This document shows, in pieces, positions 62,772 to 64,000 of a stretch of DNA of 64,000 nt. The notes under the pieces were generated by a model. It was not told the origin of the DNA. It saw nothing but the letters and a program-made list of their open reading frames with translations, and searched no databases. Source of the stretch: JABFSA01 sp963827515 (lineage in GTDB: Bacteria > Acidobacteriota > Vicinamibacteria > Vicinamibacterales > UBA2999); the NCBI GenBank assembly GCA_963827515.1, contig CAWHBF010000003.1:1-64000 (forward strand). Direction: 5' to 3'. The stretch's first letter is position 1, and each line of letters starts with the position of its first letter. Position numbers and translations under genes: made by a program.

Positions 62772-64000
62772 TCAGCGACCAAACAACCCCTTCAATCGCT
62801 CCCCGATTTCATTACGCAGTCCACGTCGGAGTGCCGCGGCCGCGTCGATGGAGAGCCGAGGACCGTCCAGCGTACCCCCGAGCGTCGCAGGTAACACCAC
62901 GCGGTTGCCTTCCCGCGTGTAGCGCAGCAGGTCGGTACCTGCCTGCGACGATAGAGCCTCGGACAGCATGAGATTGAATCGCCCGTTCAGCGCCTTGGTC
63001 GGCACCGCGAGCGTGCCAGTCCCGGAGATGTCGGCGTCCGGAGAGCGGAGCGAGAAGGCCTCGGCGTTAAAGGTCTGCCGCGCGAGAGAGAATTTCAGAT
63101 CCATGCGACTGAACGCGTCGGTCGCCTCGGCGGCGTCCGGGGCAGGCCGGCCGAAGAAAAGCACGACGGTCCGGACGAGACCGAGCCGCTGAATAGTGCC
63201 GTCCGCGATCTCGGCCGCGCCGCTCCCACGTGCGCCGCTCAGCACCTCGGCGAAATCACGACCTGAGCCGGTGAAGGTCCCCTCGCCAGCCAACGTGCCG
63301 GAGATGGTGTCGGCCGACCCACCGAAGGCGGCCAGCGCCGCCACGTTCAGTCCGACGAGGCGCGATCGGATCGCCACGACCATGCGGTCCTGTAGTGTCG
63401 CGTTGAACGAGCCCTCGAAGCGCCCACCGAAGACCTGGAACGTGAGCGGCGATAGCACCACCTGATCGCCCTCGACTTTGATATCGCCGACGACCTGCGT
63501 CACGTCGACGCCGCCAATCGTTCCACCCTCCGCCGTCACGTGCGCCTTGATCAGCGGTGGCGATTCGGACGATGTTGGGTGGGCCGCCGGCGACCCCGAG
63601 GAGGCGCTGCCCGAGAAGGCGTCGGCCAGTGCGAGAAGCTCATCGAGATCGATTCGGTTCGCTGTGACCTCGAGCGTGGCGTCCACACGCGGTTCAAGCT
63701 CGACGACCCCCTGCGCGGCGATCGACGTCTTCCCGGATTCCGCAGTGAACTGTTGAAGCTGTAGGGTGGTGCCGGCCAGCGACGAGTCCGCAGAGACACG
63801 AATATCCTGGCCTCGACTCGCAATGGTGACGTCCTGCAGTGCGATGGACCGGATCGATTCGACGGCGATGGCGAACGCAGCGCCGTCAGTGGGCCCAGAC
63901 TCTGGAACTGCGCTCGACGGAAGCACGAACGGCAGCGGCAGGTCGATGCGACTGTTGCGGATCCGTACTTCGGCGTCGACGATTCGGCCCCCGAGGAGGG
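62772..64000 (-). CDS. AsmA-family protein, N-terminus beyond the window
   Basis: The minus frame is open from the window edge to the stop at 62772 and gives at least 409 residues. The visible part is the C-terminal portion of an AsmA-like protein: repeated amphipathic beta strands (IRSIALQDVTIASRGQDI, GTLQLQQFTAESGKTSI-type, FQVFGGRFEGSFNATL, LSGARGSGAAEIADGTI), and a final helix (RRGLRNEIGERLKGLFGR). AsmA proteins are inner-membrane-anchored with a large periplasmic beta-helix groove that moves lipids to the outer membrane. The anchor should lie to the right of this window. Confidence 0.82.
   Translation of the reverse strand, partial: LLGGRIVDAEVRIRNSRIDLPLPFVLPSSAVPESGPTDGAAFAIAVESIRSIALQDVTIASRGQDIRVSADSSLAGTTLQLQQFTAESGKTSIAAQGVVELEPRVDATLEVTANRIDLDELLALADAFSGSASSGSPAAHPTSSESPPLIKAHVTAEGGTIGGVDVTQVVGDIKVEGDQVVLSPLTFQVFGGRFEGSFNATLQDRMVVAIRSRLVGLNVAALAAFGGSADTISGTLAGEGTFTGSGRDFAEVLSGARGSGAAEIADGTIQRLGLVRTVVLFFGRPAPDAAEATDAFSRMDLKFSLARQTFNAEAFSLRSPDADISGTGTLAVPTKALNGRFNLMLSEALSSQAGTDLLRYTREGNRVVLPATLGGTLDGPRLSIDAAAALRRGLRNEIGERLKGLFGR

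Overview
This 64 kb, GC-rich window most likely comes from an Acidobacteriota chromosome, probably Vicinamibacteria-like. The evidence is gene content: Ser/Thr kinases with PD40/TolB-type beta-propeller tails, a TonB-type receptor with an N-terminal carboxypeptidase-regulatory domain, DUF6152 and DUF6644 proteins, a PEP-CTERM protein, a VKOR-thioredoxin fusion and a PhoD-like phosphatase. This is taxonomy by gene content, not by a marker gene. No rRNA, tRNA or CRISPR array was seen.

Layout. 1-1.7 kb: debris (zinc-ribbon reading frame, broken serine recombinase, C-terminal piece of an FkbM methyltransferase). 1.7-8.8 kb, minus strand: two large kinase/beta-propeller genes separated by an IS110-family element, which abuts the last codons of a third, lost kinase. 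9.0-11.7 kb: 7-TM protein, EEP-family lipoprotein and outer-membrane barrel. 11.8-14.1 kb: response regulator and an AT-richer hybrid histidine kinase, possibly acquired. 14.1-14.8 kb: class D-like sortase. 15.0-22.6 kb, plus strand: tight five-gene operon of response regulator, YaiO-like barrel, HEAT protein, membrane GT2 glycosyltransferase and a 1319-residue hybrid kinase. It looks like a self-regulated polysaccharide synthesis and export unit. 22.8-24.1 kb: NHL-repeat protein.

24.2-46.5 kb, minus strand: the main feature, an apparently single transcription unit starting with a GH2/GT2 fusion. It continues with an ABC exporter, three paralogous CgeB-like glycosyltransferases, a methyltransferase and a GT4 sharing a C-terminal module, a triple GT4-GT4-GT2 protein, an FkbM methyltransferase, a methyltransferase with a beta-sandwich tail, a free-standing version of that tail, an APH-like kinase, a TonB-type receptor and a ChbG/YdjC deacetylase. 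Most stop codons overlap the next start. I infer an uncharacterised surface glycan pathway.

46.9-64 kb: mixed genes. These include a treble-clef/HTH protein, a VWA protein, a haem c lipoprotein with DUF6152 and two DUF6644 proteins, a coiled-coil protein, a carboxypeptidase-regulatory lipoprotein, a PEP-CTERM protein, a Tat-exported alpha/beta hydrolase with a Cys nucleophile, a PEGA protein, a second NHL protein, the VKOR-thioredoxin fusion, the PhoD-like enzyme, and an AsmA-like gene running off the right edge.

Caution: at least a dozen otherwise well-conserved genes are split by single-base indels. Because the protein similarity continues cleanly in the next frame, I treat most as probable assembly or sequencing errors and give full-gene coordinates. 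Only the left-end debris looks truly decayed.
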